Positions 62,547 through 64,000 of a DNA stretch of 64,000 nucleotides are shown here, piece after piece. The number at the start of each line of letters is the position of its first letter. Position 1 is the first letter of the stretch. The notes below the pieces were generated by a model, which saw only the letters and a list, made by a program, of their open reading frames with translations, had not been told where the DNA came from and made no database searches. A program made the position numbers and the translations under genes. Source of the DNA: Gemmatimonadota bacterium (GTDB taxonomy: Bacteria > Gemmatimonadota > Gemmatimonadetes > Gemmatimonadales > Gemmatimonadaceae); assembly GCA_016712265.1 (NCBI GenBank), contig JADJRJ010000030.1, positions 992,001-1,056,000 on the forward strand. Reading direction: 5' to 3'.

Positions 62547-63902
62547 CTATTCGATCACGAGGATGGTGAAATAGGCGTTGGTCGGCGCAAACGAGTAGCG
62601 ATCGAAGCACTCCACACGCACGAGCAGGTCGGCGCCACCGCTGGCGGCGCTTGTGCTCCCGGGGACGCAGGTGGCGCTCCCACTTGTGTACGGCGAGACC
62701 TGGATGTTGAACGGGCTTCCGACCAGGCCACCGAGTCCGGGAAAGCGCACGTCGTACACGCCGTTGGTCACGCCGTTCACCGCCTGCCGGGTGACCGCGG
62801 CCACCTGGGCGGTCGAGCTGGCAGCATACGAGGCGCTCACCGATGCCTCGACACCCAGGGAGCCGGCCGGCAGGCTGTTCCACGCATAGGCCCAGCGGCG
62901 CCCCGCACGACCAGCTTCTATGAGTTGGAGGGAGAAACGCGCGTCCGCCCGCGCCGCCCCAAGCACCGTGCAGTCCACGTCGCTGGAATCCCCAAACGCC
63001 CACCCGCTCAGCAGGCAGGTGCCCGCATCCGGGCCGATGGTCGTCACAAAGTAGTTCTCGGTCTTTCCTGCTGGGCGCGCGTTGCCCACCACCACACGGT
63101 AGCGGCCCGCGCTGGACCGCGTGATCGACATCGGCGTGCCGGAGGAGTTGAAGCCACGATCGGCCGCTGGCGTGTGCGTCGCGGCGGCATCGGTGCTCTC
63201 CACAAAGCCGTGCCGGCCCTGCAGGGTGTTCGCCCCCACCACGAGGATGGAGAAGGTGCCGGGCAGCTTCGTCCCATCGGTGGCGTAGCACGACACGGAC
63301 ACCTCGAGGTCCCGCCGGTTGCTGGCCGCGCCCCAGCCATTGAGGTGACACCGCGTGGCGATCGACCCGGTTCGGGTCACCATGATGGTTTCACGCCATC
63401 CCGCCTCGGCCCGCGCCAGGCGCTCAAAGGTGACGACCGCGTCGCCCGACGCGTTCATCGTCGCCCGGACCCCGCCGCCGGTCGCGTTCATCACGCGGGA
63501 CGCCGTTGCGCTGCCCGCGACGCCGGCAATCGTCGCGTAGGCAAAACGATCGACCACGCGCGCGAGGACCCCGCGGCTGGGCACCGATGCCGTCTTCCCT
63601 TCACTCGTGGCCGTGACGGAAAACGGGCCGTGCCCCCGGACCGTCACGGCTCCGTCGGCCGCCACCGAGGCCAGTAGGGTATCCGTCGCGCTCCACGTCA
63701 CCGCGCGACCCGTGAGCGTCGCGCCCCCCGCGTCGCGCGTGGCGGCCGTCAGCCGAATCACGTCGCCAACCATGGCCGAATCCGGCATCCCGGCGATGCT
63801 GATGCTGGCCACGGCAACCGGCGGCGGGGGCGACGAGGCTTCGTCGCTGGAACAGGCGAGCAGTGAGCTGAGCGCGAGTGATAGGGCGAGATGGCGAGGC
63901 AT
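62547..63902 (-). CDS. Ig-like (BIG2) domain lipoprotein
   Basis: A 451-residue predicted lipoprotein (A-L-S-L-A-L-S-S-L-L-A-C, Cys17). A BIG2-type Ig-like domain covers about residues 30-110 (I-S-I-A-G-M-P-D-S-A-M-V-G-D, T-W-S-A-T-D-T-L-L-A-S-V). The rest is beta-rich with two similar segments (S-V-S-C-Y-A-T-D-G-T, R-V-E-C-F-D-R-Y-S-F) that may be tandem repeats. It lacks the W-x2-C C-terminal domain of the family in the 24-40 kb region, so it is not a member. The function is unknown; surface display is likely. Confidence 0.75.
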   Translation of the reverse strand: MPRHLALSLALSSLLACSSDEASSPPPPVAVASISIAGMPDSAMVGDVIRLTAATRDAGGATLTGRAVTWSATDTLLASVAADGAVTVRGHGPFSVTATSEGKTASVPSRGVLARVVDRFAYATIAGVAGSATASRVMNATGGGVRATMNASGDAVVTFERLARAEAGWRETIMVTRTGSIATRCHLNGWGAASNRRDLEVSVSCYATDGTKLPGTFSILVVGANTLQGRHGFVESTDAAATHTPAADRGFNSSGTPMSITRSSAGRYRVVVGNARPAGKTENYFVTTIGPDAGTCLLSGWAFGDSSDVDCTVLGAARADARFSLQLIEAGRAGRRWAYAWNSLPAGSLGVEASVSASYAASSTAQVAAVTRQAVNGVTNGVYDVRFPGLGGLVGSPFNIQVSPYTSGSATCVPGSTSAASGGADLLVRVECFDRYSFAPTNAYFTILVIE

Positions 63903-63964
63903 GGGCGTGGAAGGAGTCCCCTATCGACGGCCCATCCGCGACCCCGGTCACCCGCCACGACAAA

Positions 63965-63988
63965 GGGGGAGCACCGCAGTGCTCCCCC
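63965..63988. terminator. Hairpin terminator at the window end
   Basis: A perfect 10-bp stem (GGGGGAGCAC / GTGCTCCCCC) with loop CGCA, 62 bases upstream of the lipoprotein gene start. It probably ends transcription of a neighbouring gene beyond the window. Confidence 0.65.
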
Positions 63989-64000
63989 CGTCACCGACCG

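Overview
The window is very GC-rich, densely coded DNA with strong purine Shine-Dalgarno sites in places and no rRNA, tRNA, CRISPR array or insertion sequence that I could recognise. The gene content suggests an aerobic, Gram-negative, heterotrophic soil or water bacterium of the Gemmatimonadota type: many exported proteins with TolB-like, CarboxypepD_reg/TonB, Ig-like (BIG2) and TPR domains, Ser/Thr kinases with C-terminal TPRs, an ECF sigma factor encoded next to a kinase, and many lipoproteins. The phylum is inferred from this style of gene content, not from a marker gene.

0-22.8 kb is mostly housekeeping and catabolic. It holds the end of a gamma-glutamyltransferase, a TolB/amidohydrolase protein broken by an apparent 1-nt frameshift, and two separated blocks of the phenylacetate (paa) pathway on the minus strand: paaG-H-I-J-Y (8041 to 3825), with stop/start overlaps or a 2-nt gap, and paaA-B-C-D (21812 to 19155), with a divergent enoyl-CoA hydratase. 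Between the blocks are a HEAT-repeat/cyclophilin protein, a fused alpha-beta 2-oxoacid dehydrogenase E1, a plug-only TonB-like protein, a GxxExxY protein, a DUF4331/TPR operon, and glpD with a lipid kinase. paaE, paaK and paaZ are absent, so the pathway must be completed elsewhere.

22.8-48 kb looks like an accessory region built around the cell envelope. It contains six paralogous lipoproteins with Ig-like domains and a shared C-terminal domain ending in W-x2-C (three at 24.3-27.5 kb, three at 37.1-40.6 kb). With them are two large TonB-dependent receptors, a beta-helix lipoprotein, an ECF sigma factor plus kinase-TPR protein, a membrane-anchored SARP-TPR regulator, and two vanadium-haloperoxidase/PAP2-type lipoproteins. 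Three promoter-like elements of one pattern (TGTCG-YA ... TTCTCGTG) precede genes of this region. An octamer common elsewhere (CGTTAGGC) is absent from about 18.5 to 51.9 kb. This region is my best candidate for an undescribed system.

48-64 kb returns to ordinary functions. A tyrosine-degradation pair (hpd-hmgA) lies divergent from a LysR regulator, with a pair of direct repeats in the shared promoter. It is followed by a Ser/Thr kinase, an operon of pseudopilin, HD-GYP protein and a small membrane protein, then acetoacetyl-CoA synthetase, an FKBP lipoprotein, an FMN alpha-hydroxyacid oxidase, an M28 peptidase, a macro-domain protein and a further Ig-like lipoprotein. Acetoacetyl-CoA synthetase could use the acetoacetate released by homogentisate breakdown, so the window as a whole leans towards aromatic compound catabolism joined to an envelope/uptake region.
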